A DNA stretch of 64,000 bases, taken from the NCBI RefSeq assembly GCF_003096695.1, contig NZ_QEKY01000006.1, positions 62,395 to 126,394 of the forward strand, read 5' to 3'. Below, piece after piece: positions 54,225 to 64,000 of this stretch. Origin of the DNA: Porphyromonas loveana (GTDB lineage Bacteria > Bacteroidota > Bacteroidia > Bacteroidales > Porphyromonadaceae). Position 1 is the stretch's first letter; every line of letters starts with the position of its first letter. The notes beneath the pieces are model-generated. The model was not told the DNA's origin and searched no databases. It saw only the letters and a program-made list of their open reading frames with translations. A program made the translations under genes and the position numbers.

Positions 54225-56426
54225 ATGAAAAGGGAAGAGAGAAACAATCCGGTGGTCAACAAGGCCGTGAGACACTATCGCATCGTAGGTGCGATCATGA
54301 TTCTGGTATTACTCGTTGTCTTTGCAAAGGTTCTGAAGACGATCTTTGTTGAGGGCGACAAATGGCGCGCTATAGGGGAGACACTACACCGCCCCGAACC
54401 TGTGGATCTGGCTCCCATCCGAGGCAATATATACGCTGCAGACGGACGCGCAGTAGCCATCACTGCTCCGTACTATCGTCTCTACTTCGACTTTCAGGCA
54501 GAGCCCATCAAACTCCTCAAGCCGGACAGTTTGAACAAACTTCTCGACACCCTTGCACTGAGCATCAGCCGCAAGCTATCGACTTCATCTGAGAGCATAC
54601 GTCCTGCCGACCTGAAGAAAAACTGGCGACAGGGCATGGCTAAGAAAAGCCGCTACTGGCCGGTGATCAATAAGGACATATCCTACCTGCAGATGAAGGA
54701 GCTATACGATATGCCTCCATTGGCAGCCGTACCTCGCAAAGGCCTCGGCCCCATCCCCCGCAGCATTCGGCCTGAAGAGAAAGCCAAGCGCATGATGCCT
54801 TTCGGCTCGCTCGGCAGTCGCACCATCGGCAGTGTTTATGGCTCGATGGATGAAGGGCTCTCACAAGGGAAAAACGGCATTGAGCTACACTATGACTCCC
54901 TGCTCAGAGGCGAGATTGGCAAGGGATCGCGCATCTATGTGGGCGGGCGGCGCATCTTGAATACGATAGATCCGCCCAAGCGAGGCTGCGACGTGTACAC
55001 AACGCTGGATATGGATATGCAGAGCATCGTGGAGGTAGAGCTTCGCAATAAGCTCGAAGAGGTGATGGGAGAGAGCGGCACCGCAATCCTGATGGAGGTG
55101 GCAACGGGACAGATCAAGGCTATCACCAATCTCCAACGCACAGCATCAGGCGGCTACATAGAGGCCAAGAACTATGCCGTATCGGATATGTCGGAGCCGG
55201 GCTCTACGTTCAAGACTGTCTCGATGATGGTCGCTCTCGATGCCGGAGTCGTACATCCGAATGATATTATCGAGACAGGTAATGGTCTCTTCTCCGTGGG
55301 CAAACGCGTAGTGCGCGACCACAATGCACACAAAGGCGGATACGGCTCGATCACAGCAGCGCAGACCATCTGGTATTCCAGCAACGTGGGCGTGTCCAAA
55401 ATAATCCTCAAAGGTTTCGCTCACGACCCGGACAAGTATGTGGAAGCTGTACGACGCACCGGCATCACTGACAAATTCGATCTGGAAATTCCGGGCGAAG
55501 CTCCCGCCGTTGTGCGCAAGCGCGCCGACAATCCCGACCGTTGGTACGGCACTACACTGGCATGGATGTCATTCGGATATGAGACACAGATCCCTCCCAT
55601 CCACACGTTGGCTTTCTACAATGCCATCGCCAATGGCGGGCGCTTGATGCGTCCCTATTTCGTAACCAAAGTGATGGACAAGGGCGAAGTGATTCGGGAG
55701 AATAAACCCACCGTCATGCGCGACTCCATCTGCAAGAGATCTACTCTGCTGGCCATACAGGATATGCTCACCAATGTCGTGACCAAAGGCACCGGAGCAC
55801 CCGTCAAGAGCCCGACTGTGAACATCAGCGGAAAGACGGGTACGGCACAGATATCACAGGGCAAGGGGGGGTACCATGCAGGTGGCACGATGCACTTAGT
55901 TTCCTTCTGCGGCTACTTCCCCACTGAGAATCCGCGCTACACCTGCATGGTCGTGGTGCGTGGCCCCCGCGGTGTGTATCCGTCGGGTGGTGGTGTGTCC
56001 GGGGCAGTGGTACGCCAAATAGCAGAAAAACTGCTTGCCATTCAAGAGCCTGAACCCTTCGATACGGTGAGTCCGTTACCAAACATCAAGCTCTTACCCT
56101 GGGTGAGTGCCGGACAACGAGAGCCAATCGTATCCACCTTACAGGCTCTGAAGGTCCCCATCAAAGACGTTTCAGCATCGGGCAAAAGCAGATGGATACG
56201 CCCTACGGAGGAAAACGAAAAGATCGGACTGAGAGTCATGAGCCAAGCACAACGAGGCGTAATGCCCAATGTAATCGGCCTCTCGGCTCAGGATGCGCTC
56301 TATATGCTCCAACTATCAGGACTCAAGGTGAGGACTAACGGATGGGGACACGTAGTGAGACAATCCATTAACTACGGAACGAAAGTGAGCCAGGGACAGA
56401 CTGTAGTAATAGACCTATCAATGTAA
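54225..56426 (+). CDS. ftsI: Penicillin-binding protein, septal transpeptidase with PASTA domain
   Basis: 733 residues. Transmembrane helix near the N-terminus (IVGAIMILVLLVVFAKVL), dimerisation domain (PIRGNIYAADGRAVAIT), then the transpeptidase domain. The active-site motifs are SxxK in SEPGSTFKTVS, SxN in WYSSNVGVSK and KTG in ISGKTGTAQ. A C-terminal PASTA domain (MPNVIGLSAQDALYMLQLSGLKV, SQGQTVVIDL) is present. It cross-links septal peptidoglycan; FtsW, encoded downstream, supplies the glycan polymerase. Confidence 0.96.
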   Translation: MKREERNNPVVNKAVRHYRIVGAIMILVLLVVFAKVLKTIFVEGDKWRAIGETLHRPEPVDLAPIRGNIYAADGRAVAITAPYYRLYFDFQAEPIKLLKPDSLNKLLDTLALSISRKLSTSSESIRPADLKKNWRQGMAKKSRYWPVINKDISYLQMKELYDMPPLAAVPRKGLGPIPRSIRPEEKAKRMMPFGSLGSRTIGSVYGSMDEGLSQGKNGIELHYDSLLRGEIGKGSRIYVGGRRILNTIDPPKRGCDVYTTLDMDMQSIVEVELRNKLEEVMGESGTAILMEVATGQIKAITNLQRTASGGYIEAKNYAVSDMSEPGSTFKTVSMMVALDAGVVHPNDIIETGNGLFSVGKRVVRDHNAHKGGYGSITAAQTIWYSSNVGVSKIILKGFAHDPDKYVEAVRRTGITDKFDLEIPGEAPAVVRKRADNPDRWYGTTLAWMSFGYETQIPPIHTLAFYNAIANGGRLMRPYFVTKVMDKGEVIRENKPTVMRDSICKRSTLLAIQDMLTNVVTKGTGAPVKSPTVNISGKTGTAQISQGKGGYHAGGTMHLVSFCGYFPTENPRYTCMVVVRGPRGVYPSGGGVSGAVVRQIAEKLLAIQEPEPFDTVSPLPNIKLLPWVSAGQREPIVSTLQALKVPIKDVSASGKSRWIRPTEENEKIGLRVMSQAQRGVMPNVIGLSAQDALYMLQLSGLKVRTNGWGHVVRQSINYGTKVSQGQTVVIDLSM

Positions 56427-56435
56427 TTTGAAAGA

Positions 56436-57899
56436 ATGAAGCTCGAACATTATATAGCTGAGTTGCACCCGACTGCCGTCCACGGCAATACAGGTCAAGA
56501 GATCGGGGAAGTGGTATCAGACTCTCGCAAGGCGACCGCCGGTTCGCTCTTCGTTGCCGTGCGTGGCACACAGGCCGACGGGCACACTTATATACCACAG
56601 GCAATCGCTCAGGGAGCAACAGCTTTTGTCGTAGAGGTCTTGCCGTCAGAAATGCCGGAGGATTGCTGCTTCATCTGCGTTGGTGATACGGCGGAAGCCT
56701 TGGCTTCTCTGGCATCAACACACTATGGCCACCCTTCGCGAGCACTCACCCTCATTGGTGTGACCGGCACCAATGGGAAGACGACTGTAGCTACACTACT
56801 CTACCGTCTCTTCCGCCAACTCGGGTACAAAGTCGGGCTGGTGAGCACCGTATGCAACTATATTGAAGAGCTTGCTGTACCGGCTACACATACTACCCCG
56901 GAGCCCCTGGCGCTAAATGCCCTCTTTCGACAGATGGTAGATGCCGGCTGTACGTATGCATTTATGGAGGTCAGCTCGCATGCTGCCGCACAGAAACGAA
57001 TTGGTGCCCTCGACTTCGATGGCGGCATTTTTACCAATCTCACCAGAGACCACCTCGATTATCATGGGACTGTACTCGAGTATCTGCGTGCCAAAAAGAG
57101 TTTTTTCGATGGTCTTGACACCCGCGCTTTTGCACTCGTGAACGCCGATGACAAGAATGGACTAACCATGGTTCAGAATACTCAAGCCCGTATAAAAACC
57201 TACGCACTGAAAACTCTGGCAGACTACCGTGCCAAAATAGCAGAAAGGCATATCGACGGAATGGACATGTATATAGGGGATACGGAAGTATTTGTCCGCT
57301 TGGTTGGCGACTTCAACGCCTATAACCTCCTCTCAGTCTATGGCGCAGCTTGCGAACTGGGACAAGACAAGGACGAGGTGCTCCGCATTCTATCGGGTTT
57401 GACCTCTGTAGATGGTCGATTCCAAACCTTTACTGCACCCCAAGGTTACGTGGCGATCGTGGACTATGCGCACACGCCGGATGCACTCGTCAACGTATTA
57501 GAAACCATCCGACCGTTAGCCAAAGGATGCAAGGTAATCACTGTCGTAGGAGCCGGCGGCAATCGGGACAAGGGCAAACGTCCGATTATGGCTCAGGAAG
57601 CAGCCCGCAGGAGTGAGCGGCTTATCTTGACCTCGGACAATCCTCGCGATGAAGAGCCGGAAGAAATTATCAGAGAGATGGCTGTGGGTCTGTCAGTCGA
57701 AGACAGAAAAAAGACCTTGCTCATCACAGACAGAGCCGAAGCCATACGCACGGCTTGTATGTTGGCAGAGAAAGGTGACTTCATTTTGATTGCAGGAAAA
57801 GGGCATGAGACCTATCAAGAGGTACGTGGTGTCAAGCACCACTTTGATGACAGGGAAGTAGTGTGCAACGCTATGTCCGGAGAAACCACTCTTCAATAA
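56436..57899 (+). CDS. murE: UDP-N-acetylmuramoyl-tripeptide synthetase
   Basis: 487 residues. ATP-binding [39 protein letters not shown] at the N-terminus and [11 protein letters not shown] in the central domain. [17 protein letters not shown] and [12 protein letters not shown] lie in the C-terminal domain. The DNPR motif marks the diaminopimelate-adding type, so the third stem-peptide residue is probably DAP. It adds this residue to UDP-MurNAc-L-Ala-D-Glu. No murF follows in this cluster. 9 bases after ftsI. Confidence 0.96.
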   Translation: MKLEHYIAELHPTAVHGNTGQEIGEVVSDSRKATAGSLFVAVRGTQADGHTYIPQAIAQGATAFVVEVLPSEMPEDCCFICVGDTAEALASLASTHYGHPSRALTLIGVTGTNGKTTVATLLYRLFRQLGYKVGLVSTVCNYIEELAVPATHTTPEPLALNALFRQMVDAGCTYAFMEVSSHAAAQKRIGALDFDGGIFTNLTRDHLDYHGTVLEYLRAKKSFFDGLDTRAFALVNADDKNGLTMVQNTQARIKTYALKTLADYRAKIAERHIDGMDMYIGDTEVFVRLVGDFNAYNLLSVYGAACELGQDKDEVLRILSGLTSVDGRFQTFTAPQGYVAIVDYAHTPDALVNVLETIRPLAKGCKVITVVGAGGNRDKGKRPIMAQEAARRSERLILTSDNPRDEEPEEIIREMAVGLSVEDRKKTLLITDRAEAIRTACMLAEKGDFILIAGKGHETYQEVRGVKHHFDDREVVCNAMSGETTLQ

Positions 57900-57914
57900 A
57901 GCATTATAGGAGTT

Positions 57915-59174
57915 ATGTTGTACTATTTATTCGATATTCTGAACGAGCTACACGTCCCGGGGGCGCGTCTGCTTCACTATGTGTCGTTTCGATCGGCAGT
58001 GGCTATTATTTTGGCTTTGCTCTTGGCCACTGTTATCGGCAATCGCATTATCGAACGTCTGCGCAAAGCACAGATTGGAGAAACCATCCGTGATCTCGGA
58101 TTGGAAGGACAGCTCAGCAAGAAAGGAACCCCCACTATGGGAGGCTTGATCATCATCATTTCCATTCTGGTCCCGACGCTCCTGCTCGCGCGGCTTGACA
58201 ACGTGTACATCCTACTCATGCTCGTAACGACAGTGCTATTGGGTGCATTGGGTTTTTTAGACGACTACATCAAAGTTTTTCGCAAGAATAAAGAAGGGTT
58301 GCACGGGCGCTACAAGATCATCGGACAGGTGGCGCTCGGCTTTATCATTGGTCTCGTTCTCTATATGAATCCGGCTGTGGTAATCAAAGAGAACACCGAG
58401 GTGCTTAGAGACGGACAAGTCCAGCACGTACACTTCAGCAAAGAAGAAGTGAAATCAACTAAAACAACAATTCCCTTCGTCAAGAACAACAATTTCGACT
58501 ACGCCGATCTCCTTCCTTTTAAAGGTAAGACGAAGATTGTGTTTGGATGGATTCTCTTCGTCTGCGTAGCGGTATTTGTCGTCACTTTTATCTCAAACTG
58601 TGCCAATCTGACAGACGGATTAGACGGATTGGCTACAGGCTCATCCGCGATTATCGGAGTGGTATTAGCCATTTTTGCTTATGTCTCCTCACACATTGAG
58701 ATGGCCACATACCTAAACATCATGTTCATCCCCGGAGCCGAGGAGCTAACCATCTTTGCCTCGGCATTCGTGGGTGCAACAATTGGATTTCTATGGTACA
58801 ATGCCTATCCGGCACAAGTATTTATGGGAGATACAGGCAGCCTGACGCTGGGAGGCATCATTGCTGTCTTTGCACTGATCATCCGCAAAGAGATGTTGCT
58901 TCCGATCCTTTGTTTCGTGTTTATAATAGAGGGACTTTCCGTCATGATACAAGTAGCCTACTTCAAGCTGACGAAAATGAGGACTGGCAAAGGACATCGC
59001 ATTTTTAAGATGACCCCGCTGCATCACCATTTCCAAAAACAAGGCAATGCAGGGATAGATGCATGGTTGCAGAAACCATTACGAGCCATGCCGGAATCTA
59101 AGATTACAGTTCGCTTCTGGTTGGTAGGTATCATCATGGCTGCCATAACAATAGCTACGCTGAAGATGCGATAG
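57915..59174 (+). CDS. mraY: Phospho-N-acetylmuramoyl-pentapeptide transferase
   Basis: 419 residues, about ten membrane helices. It makes lipid I on undecaprenyl phosphate. Motifs: KKGTPTMGGLIIIISI, FLDDYIKVFRKNKEGLHGRYK (catalytic DD), NLTDGLDGLATGSS, WYNAYPAQVFMGDTGSL and MTPLHHHFQKQG. Longer than the usual 360 residues because of an insert near 145-190 (VIKENTEVLRDGQVQHVHFSKEEVKS), as seen in Bacteroidota. 24 bases before murD. Confidence 0.96.
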   Translation: MLYYLFDILNELHVPGARLLHYVSFRSAVAIILALLLATVIGNRIIERLRKAQIGETIRDLGLEGQLSKKGTPTMGGLIIIISILVPTLLLARLDNVYILLMLVTTVLLGALGFLDDYIKVFRKNKEGLHGRYKIIGQVALGFIIGLVLYMNPAVVIKENTEVLRDGQVQHVHFSKEEVKSTKTTIPFVKNNNFDYADLLPFKGKTKIVFGWILFVCVAVFVVTFISNCANLTDGLDGLATGSSAIIGVVLAIFAYVSSHIEMATYLNIMFIPGAEELTIFASAFVGATIGFLWYNAYPAQVFMGDTGSLTLGGIIAVFALIIRKEMLLPILCFVFIIEGLSVMIQVAYFKLTKMRTGKGHRIFKMTPLHHHFQKQGNAGIDAWLQKPLRAMPESKITVRFWLVGIIMAAITIATLKMR

Positions 59175-59198
59175 ACAACCTAAAAAGAGCCTAAAGAA

Positions 59199-60551
59199 AT
59201 GATAGAATCAAGATATGATATAGTTGTGCTTGGTGCCGGAGAGAGTGGTGTGGGAGCTGCATTGCTTGCACAAGCTATGGGGCTGAGTGTCTTCGTCTCG
59301 GACTATGGTCGCATAGCACCAAACTATCGCGAAGAACTTGATCGGCATGCTATCCGCTACGAGGAAGGACAGCATAGCGAAGGAGTGATCCTACAAGCCG
59401 GAGAGATAATCAAGAGTCCGGGTATTCCTAACACAGCTCCAATCGTCTGCAAGCTATGCGCACAAGGAACGAGCATCGTGTCTGAAATAGAATTTGCAGG
59501 ACGTTATACAGATGCTTACATGGTATGTATAACAGGAAGTAATGGAAAGACAACAACCACGATGTGGCTATACCACACGCTTCGGAAAGCAGGATTGGAC
59601 GTAGGGCTCGCCGGCAATGTTGGTTATAGTTTGGCTCGACAAGTGGCTTACGACCCTCACGCCTATTATGTCATAGAGCTCAGTAGTTTTCAGCTGGACA
59701 ATATGTATGATTTCAGAGCGAATGTGGCGATCCTGCTGAATATAACGCCAGATCATTTGGATCGGTACGACCACCAGTTCGAGCTATATGCCGAAGCTAA
59801 AATGAGGATAACACAGAATCAACGTTCTGAAGACTTCTTCATCTACTGGGAGGAAGATCCTTTCATAAGTAAGTGGCTGAAAGAGCATGGTGCAACAGCC
59901 TGTTGCCTACCTTTTGCGATGAAACAACAGTCCAATCAGACGACTGCATGGATCAATAACAAGAACGAATTAGTAGTTACGAATCTTAATTCTCCTTTTG
60001 CTATGGAAGAGGAACTATTGGTGCTTTCCGGCATGCATAACCGACACAATGCAATGGCTACGTCAATTGCCGCTAAGGCTATGAATATCAAGAATGAGGT
60101 TATCCGTGAAGCATTGCAAGACTTCAAAAACGTACCTCATCGATTGGAGAAAATCGCACGAGTAAAAGGTGTGGATTACATCAATGATTCTAAAGCCACG
60201 AATGTCAATTCCACTTGGTATGCTTTGGAAAGTGTGAAAACCAAGGTTATCCTCATTTTGGGAGGAACAGACAAAGGGAATGACTACACAGATATTGAAA
60301 GCTTGGTACTGTCCAAAGTAGATGGACTTATCTTCCTCGGAGTAGACAATACCAAACTACATAAGTTCTTCGACGGGAAGATTGCTCGCATTGCTGACGC
60401 TCGATCCATGCAAGAAGCTGTCTCATTGGCTTATAAAATGGCATCTAAAGGAGATACTGTGCTTCTATCCCCAGCTTGCGCTAGCTTCGATTTATTCCGC
60501 AACTATGAGGATAGAGGCGATCAATTCCGTCATGAAGTGTTGAATCTATGA
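59199..60551 (+). CDS. murD: UDP-N-acetylmuramoylalanine-D-glutamate ligase
   Basis: 450 residues. N-terminal Rossmann-like domain (YDIVVLGAGESGVGAALLAQ), ATP-binding CITGSNGKTTTTMWLYH, ELSSFQLDNM, LNITPDHLDRY, then GVDYINDSKATNVNSTWYALE, LILGGTDKGNDY and LLSPACASFDLFRNYEDRGDQF. Adds D-glutamate to UDP-MurNAc-L-alanine in the cytosol. Between mraY and ftsW, 13 bases before ftsW. Confidence 0.96.
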   Translation: MIESRYDIVVLGAGESGVGAALLAQAMGLSVFVSDYGRIAPNYREELDRHAIRYEEGQHSEGVILQAGEIIKSPGIPNTAPIVCKLCAQGTSIVSEIEFAGRYTDAYMVCITGSNGKTTTTMWLYHTLRKAGLDVGLAGNVGYSLARQVAYDPHAYYVIELSSFQLDNMYDFRANVAILLNITPDHLDRYDHQFELYAEAKMRITQNQRSEDFFIYWEEDPFISKWLKEHGATACCLPFAMKQQSNQTTAWINNKNELVVTNLNSPFAMEEELLVLSGMHNRHNAMATSIAAKAMNIKNEVIREALQDFKNVPHRLEKIARVKGVDYINDSKATNVNSTWYALESVKTKVILILGGTDKGNDYTDIESLVLSKVDGLIFLGVDNTKLHKFFDGKIARIADARSMQEAVSLAYKMASKGDTVLLSPACASFDLFRNYEDRGDQFRHEVLNL

Positions 60552-60564
60552 CACCCATTGGGAT

Positions 60565-61812
60565 ATGATTTGGAAAAAACTGTTTCAAGGAGATAAAACC
60601 CTCTGGGTAATATTCTTCTTTCTTGTCGTCATTTCGCTAGTCGAGGTCTATAGTGCTTCAAGCACTTTGGCCTATCAGGGAAGGATGATGACCCCTATTC
60701 TGAAGCATACGGCATTTGTCATTCTATCCATTGGAACTATCATTGTTGTCTCACGTTTCAATGCTGTTACACTGAAATACATGGGAGGGGGATTATACTT
60801 TATATCCTTGGGCTTGCTAATCATCGCTGCATTCAGTGGAACAAGTATCAATGGAGCCTCTCGATGGATTCCATTGCCTTTCGGGCTTACATTCCAGCCA
60901 TCTGAAGTGATGAAGATTGCTTTAGTTATGGTTGCGGCTTTCGTATATACGCTATTAGGGCATGTATCTGCAAAAAAACGCTTTGCATGGTTTCTGGTTC
61001 TAACTGCGGTCCCTTTACTAATAATCGCGAAGGACAATCTATCGACAGCCATTCTCATTGCCGTTTTCTTCTTCTTTATCTCATGGATAGGATCCGCTCC
61101 AAGCAAGTACCTCTTTTGGCTCTGTGTAGTCGGCTTGGGTACAGCTCTCCTTGCTTATCTCTTGTTGCTTACACTACCGGGAGAAACCCTAAGCAAAATC
61201 TCGAATCGTGCACCGACATGGAAAAACAGAATAGTCAGTGACCCCGCTCTCAAAGAGATGACTCCAGCGCAACGGGACTCCATGATGTACGTGATCACTG
61301 ATGACAATTTCCAAGAGTCACATGCAAAAATAGCTATCGCTCGCGGAGGCCTCTTCGGGGTACTACCAGGAAACAGTATAGAAAGAGATATCCTGCCACA
61401 AGCATTCTCTGACTATATCTATGCGATCATCATCGAAGAGATGGGATTTATTTTCGGGGGAGTACTTATCCCTCTGGCCTACTTCATCCTTTTTTTTAGG
61501 CTTGCTCAATTAGCACAACGAGTCAATAGCCGTTATGAAGGGATGTTATTGATGGGCTTTGGTCTACTATACCTGTTACAAGCGATGTTTAACTTCATCG
61601 TGGCATCAGGCATCATCGTGACAGGACAGACACTCCCGCTTATCAGTAAAGGGGGAACTTCCTATCTGATCACTAGCTTGGCCTTTGGAATCTTGATGAG
61701 TATATCACGTAGGATATCACAAGAGAACGAGAAAGATGCAGACGAACCAATGATAATTGAGGCGGAAGCTACTGAACTAAACGAACAAGAACCGAATATC
61801 GAAGGTGTATGA
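60565..61812 (+). CDS. ftsW: FtsW, SEDS-family septal glycan polymerase
   Basis: 415 residues, ten or so membrane helices. SEDS signatures: VEVYSAS, GGLYFISLGLLIIAAFSGTSINGASRWIPLPFGLTFQPSEVMKIALVM (catalytic-region Asp/Glu environment), SHAKIAIARGGLFGVLPGN and IIVTGQTLPLISKGGTSYLITSLAFGILMSISR. The C-terminal tail is acidic. Pairs with FtsI in septal wall synthesis. Its stop overlaps murG by four bases. Confidence 0.95.
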   Translation: MIWKKLFQGDKTLWVIFFFLVVISLVEVYSASSTLAYQGRMMTPILKHTAFVILSIGTIIVVSRFNAVTLKYMGGGLYFISLGLLIIAAFSGTSINGASRWIPLPFGLTFQPSEVMKIALVMVAAFVYTLLGHVSAKKRFAWFLVLTAVPLLIIAKDNLSTAILIAVFFFFISWIGSAPSKYLFWLCVVGLGTALLAYLLLLTLPGETLSKISNRAPTWKNRIVSDPALKEMTPAQRDSMMYVITDDNFQESHAKIAIARGGLFGVLPGNSIERDILPQAFSDYIYAIIIEEMGFIFGGVLIPLAYFILFFRLAQLAQRVNSRYEGMLLMGFGLLYLLQAMFNFIVASGIIVTGQTLPLISKGGTSYLITSLAFGILMSISRRISQENEKDADEPMIIEAEATELNEQEPNIEGV

Positions 61813-62948
61813 AGGATGAACTATCAAAACTAAACATCCAACCTCGTTTTATCATAAGTGGAGGAGGAACAGGCGGACATATTTTCCCCGCCGTATCAAT
61901 TGCCGATGCTCTTCGTCGTCGATATCCGCAGTGTGAGATACTCTTTGTCGGAGCAGAAGGACGAATGGAGATGGAGCGTGTGCCTCGTGCCGGTTATGAA
62001 ATTGTAGGCTTACCTGTCAGAGGGATCGACAGAAAGAATCTACTATCGAATTACAAAGTGGGCATTGCTCTATTCCGTAGCATGAGGTTAGCTAATAAAA
62101 CCATTAGGAATTTCCGTCCGGATGTTGTAATTGGTGTTGGAGGCTATGCCAGTGGACCGATCTTAAGCAAAGCTCATTCGTTTGGAATACCAACACTCGT
62201 GCAAGAACAAAACAGCTATGCCGGCGTAACAAATAAATTACTAAGCCGTGGCACAGAGAAGATTTGTGTTGCATATCCTGAAATGGAGCGCTTCTTCCCC
62301 GCCGAAAAGTTAGTCTTTACAGGAAACCCCATCCGACCTGAAATAGAATTTGGGAGACCAGAGCGAGCAGAAGCATTACGACACTTCGGGTTTGACCAAA
62401 ACGAACATCCTGTCGTTTTGGTCGTTGGAGGAAGTTTGGGGGCTTTGACCATCAACAATAGTATTACAGACAAACTGGGCAAATGGGCCGAAAGTGGAGT
62501 ACGCCTCATCTGGCAAACGGGCAAGAACTACATTGAGACTGCAAAAAAAGCTGTCGAAAAGTATCCAAGCCTCAAGTGTTATGTCAATGACTTCATTACC
62601 AGAATGGACTATGCATACAGCGCTGCAGATTTGGTTGTTTCGCGAGCCGGTGCATGTTCCATATCTGAGCTTTGTCTTTTGGGCAAACCAACTATCCTTG
62701 TTCCCTCTCCCAATGTGGCAGAAGATCACCAAACGAAGAACGCATTAGCCCTATCCACTCGTGATGCTGCTGTAATGATACCTGATGCAAAAGCAGGTGA
62801 ACTGTTGGTTAATACGGCATTGTCATTAGTGCGCAACCCCGAAGAATTGAGATCGCTCAGCGAGCAGATACGAACACTTGCCAAGCCACAGGCAGCTGAT
62901 CGCATTGTAGATGAGATTGTGAAATTAGTTCAAAAGCGAAAAGCATAG
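61809..62948 (+). CDS. murG: UDP-GlcNAc:lipid I N-acetylglucosaminyltransferase
   Basis: 379 residues. GT28 family, peripheral inner membrane. ISGGGTGGHIFPAVSIADAL (first GGTGGH loop), VGAEGRMEMERVPRAGYEIVGLPVRGIDRK, VIGVGGYASGPI, LVQEQNSYAGVTNKLLS, VLVVGGSLGALTINNSI, VVSRAGACSISELCLLGKPTILVPSPNVAEDHQTKNA. It converts lipid I to lipid II. ATGA overlap with ftsW; murC starts 5 bases after its stop. Confidence 0.96.
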   Translation: MKDELSKLNIQPRFIISGGGTGGHIFPAVSIADALRRRYPQCEILFVGAEGRMEMERVPRAGYEIVGLPVRGIDRKNLLSNYKVGIALFRSMRLANKTIRNFRPDVVIGVGGYASGPILSKAHSFGIPTLVQEQNSYAGVTNKLLSRGTEKICVAYPEMERFFPAEKLVFTGNPIRPEIEFGRPERAEALRHFGFDQNEHPVVLVVGGSLGALTINNSITDKLGKWAESGVRLIWQTGKNYIETAKKAVEKYPSLKCYVNDFITRMDYAYSAADLVVSRAGACSISELCLLGKPTILVPSPNVAEDHQTKNALALSTRDAAVMIPDAKAGELLVNTALSLVRNPEELRSLSEQIRTLAKPQAADRIVDEIVKLVQKRKA

Positions 62949-62953
62949 GAGCA

Positions 62954-64000
62954 TGAAACGGGTCTATTTCATCGGCATTGGAGGTATTGGGATGAGTGCT
63001 GTCGCACGCTATTTCGATGCAAAAGGGTTCGGAGTATGCGGATATGATCTGACTCCAAGCCCTATAACGGATCAACTAATCAAGGAAGGTATTGACGTAC
63101 ACTTCTCTGAAGATCTGAATAAGATACCCCAGGAGTTCTTTTCTCCTGCTGATACGCTGATAGTCTACACACCAGCCATACCTGCCGAGCATATAGAGTT
63201 ATCCTTCTTTGTAGCCAACGGCTATCGCGTCATCAAGCGAGCCGAGATACTCGGAGAGATAACTCGGATGGAGAGAGCCCTATGTGTCGCAGGTACACAT
63301 GGCAAAACCACAACATCTACTCTGCTAGCACATTTACTTCGACAGAGCCATGTCGATTGCAATGCTTTCCTCGGAGGAATATCCAACAACTACCACTCCA
63401 ATCTTTTGCTGTCAGACAAGAGTGATTTGGCCGTTGTAGAAGCTGATGAATTCGACCGATCTTTTCACAAACTAACGCCTTACATGGCCATCATTACTTC
63501 TGCAGATCCTGATCACTTAGACATATATGGAACCGCAGCAAACTATCGCGAAAGCTTCGAACACTTCACTTCACTCATACAACCTAATGGAGTACTATTG
63601 CTCAAAGCCGGAGCACCAGTAGCTCCACGACTAGCAGAAGGAGTACGTCTGTTTACATATTCTTGCGACGATATACGGGCAGACTATTATGCATCGGACA
63701 TTAGTATTCGAGAAGGACGTATGTTTTTCTCATGGCACTATCCTGAAGGTTGTCTCAGGGATGTAGAACTCGGTGTGCCTGTTCGCATCAACGTAGAGAA
63801 TGCCGTTGCAGCTATGGCCATTGCACACCTCAATGGAATCACTCTTAATGAGCTACGCGTAGGAATAGCTTCTTTCAGAGGATCGCATCGTCGGTTTGAA
63901 AAGGTTTTAGAGACAGAGCGTGTTACCCTCATTGACGACTATGCACATCATCCTGTGGAGCTGGATGCTGCTATCAACTCCGTGAGAGAGTTGTATGCAG
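62954..64000 (+). CDS. murC: UDP-N-acetylmuramate-L-alanine ligase, cut by the right edge
   Basis: 349 codons visible with no stop before the window end; the full protein is about 450-460 residues. MKRVYFIGIGGIGMSAVARYF (N-terminal nucleotide loop), GTHGKTTTSTLLAHLL (ATP-binding), VVEADEFDRSFHKLTP, DPDHLDIYG, RINVENAVAAMAIAHLNGI, FRGSHRRFEKV and LIDDYAHHPVEL are all present. Adds L-alanine to UDP-MurNAc. Continues the dcw operon. Confidence 0.96.

Overview
The window comes from a black-pigmented, anaerobic Bacteroidota very close to Porphyromonas gingivalis (P. gingivalis itself, P. gulae or a near relative). The evidence is a complete hmuYRSTUV heme-uptake operon, the porPKLMN and porT genes of the type IX secretion system (T9SS), a cargo protein with a T9SS C-terminal signal, and many promoters of the Bacteroidota type (-7 box TAnnTTTG, -33 box TTG or TTTG). 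As I remember the reference strains, these loci lie far apart there, so the chromosome here may be rearranged or belong to a sister species.

Layout. (1) 1-7480: a type II-C CRISPR-Cas locus. The array has 20 identical 47-nt repeats and runs off the left edge. cas2, cas1 and a large cas9 are on the minus strand. A tracrRNA is divergent from cas9 on the plus strand. Anti-repeat pairing shows that guides are made from the plus strand, so the array is convergent with the cas operon. A shared hairpin separates them. Each repeat contains a -7 box, so each spacer may have its own promoter. (2) 7543-10947: nadB-nadC-nadA, de novo NAD synthesis from aspartate. (3) 11054-16710: a MoxR/DUF58/Bat (aerotolerance-type) operon of six genes ending in a strong terminator. 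(4) 16751-19043: an unrecognised small membrane protein with an HExxH motif, then two half-size chromate-transporter genes. (5) 19055-25140: porP-K-L-M-N, the core and motor of T9SS, preceded by a DUF2795 gene. (6) 25602-31916: pnp, an amylomaltase (malQ) with N-terminal starch-binding modules, and an exported DUF2891 protein.

(7) 32309-41035: the hmu operon: HmuY hemophore, HmuR TonB-dependent receptor, HmuS CobN-like large subunit, and HmuT/U/V membrane proteins. The heme-ligand histidines of HmuY and the functional histidines of HmuR are conserved. HmuS carries three Met-rich 23-residue repeats. (8) 41275-48851: a T9SS-exported beta-propeller-like protein, an M16 zinc protease, an HU protein, a small outer-membrane beta-barrel, tRNA-Arg(CCG) and a family 2 glycosyltransferase. 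(9) 48998-52406: porT divergent from upp, followed by a U32 peptidase. (10) 52748-64000: the division and cell-wall (dcw) cluster rsmH-ftsL-ftsI-murE-mraY-murD-ftsW-murG-murC, with murC cut by the right edge.

Functional links: NAD synthesis, peptidoglycan synthesis and division, heme capture and T9SS are all core to this lifestyle. The parts least explained by known genes are the repeat-embedded promoters of the CRISPR array, the HExxH membrane protein at 16751-17356, the Met-rich repeats of HmuS, and several AT-rich intergenic stretches studded with GGCGCC/GCGCCA motifs.
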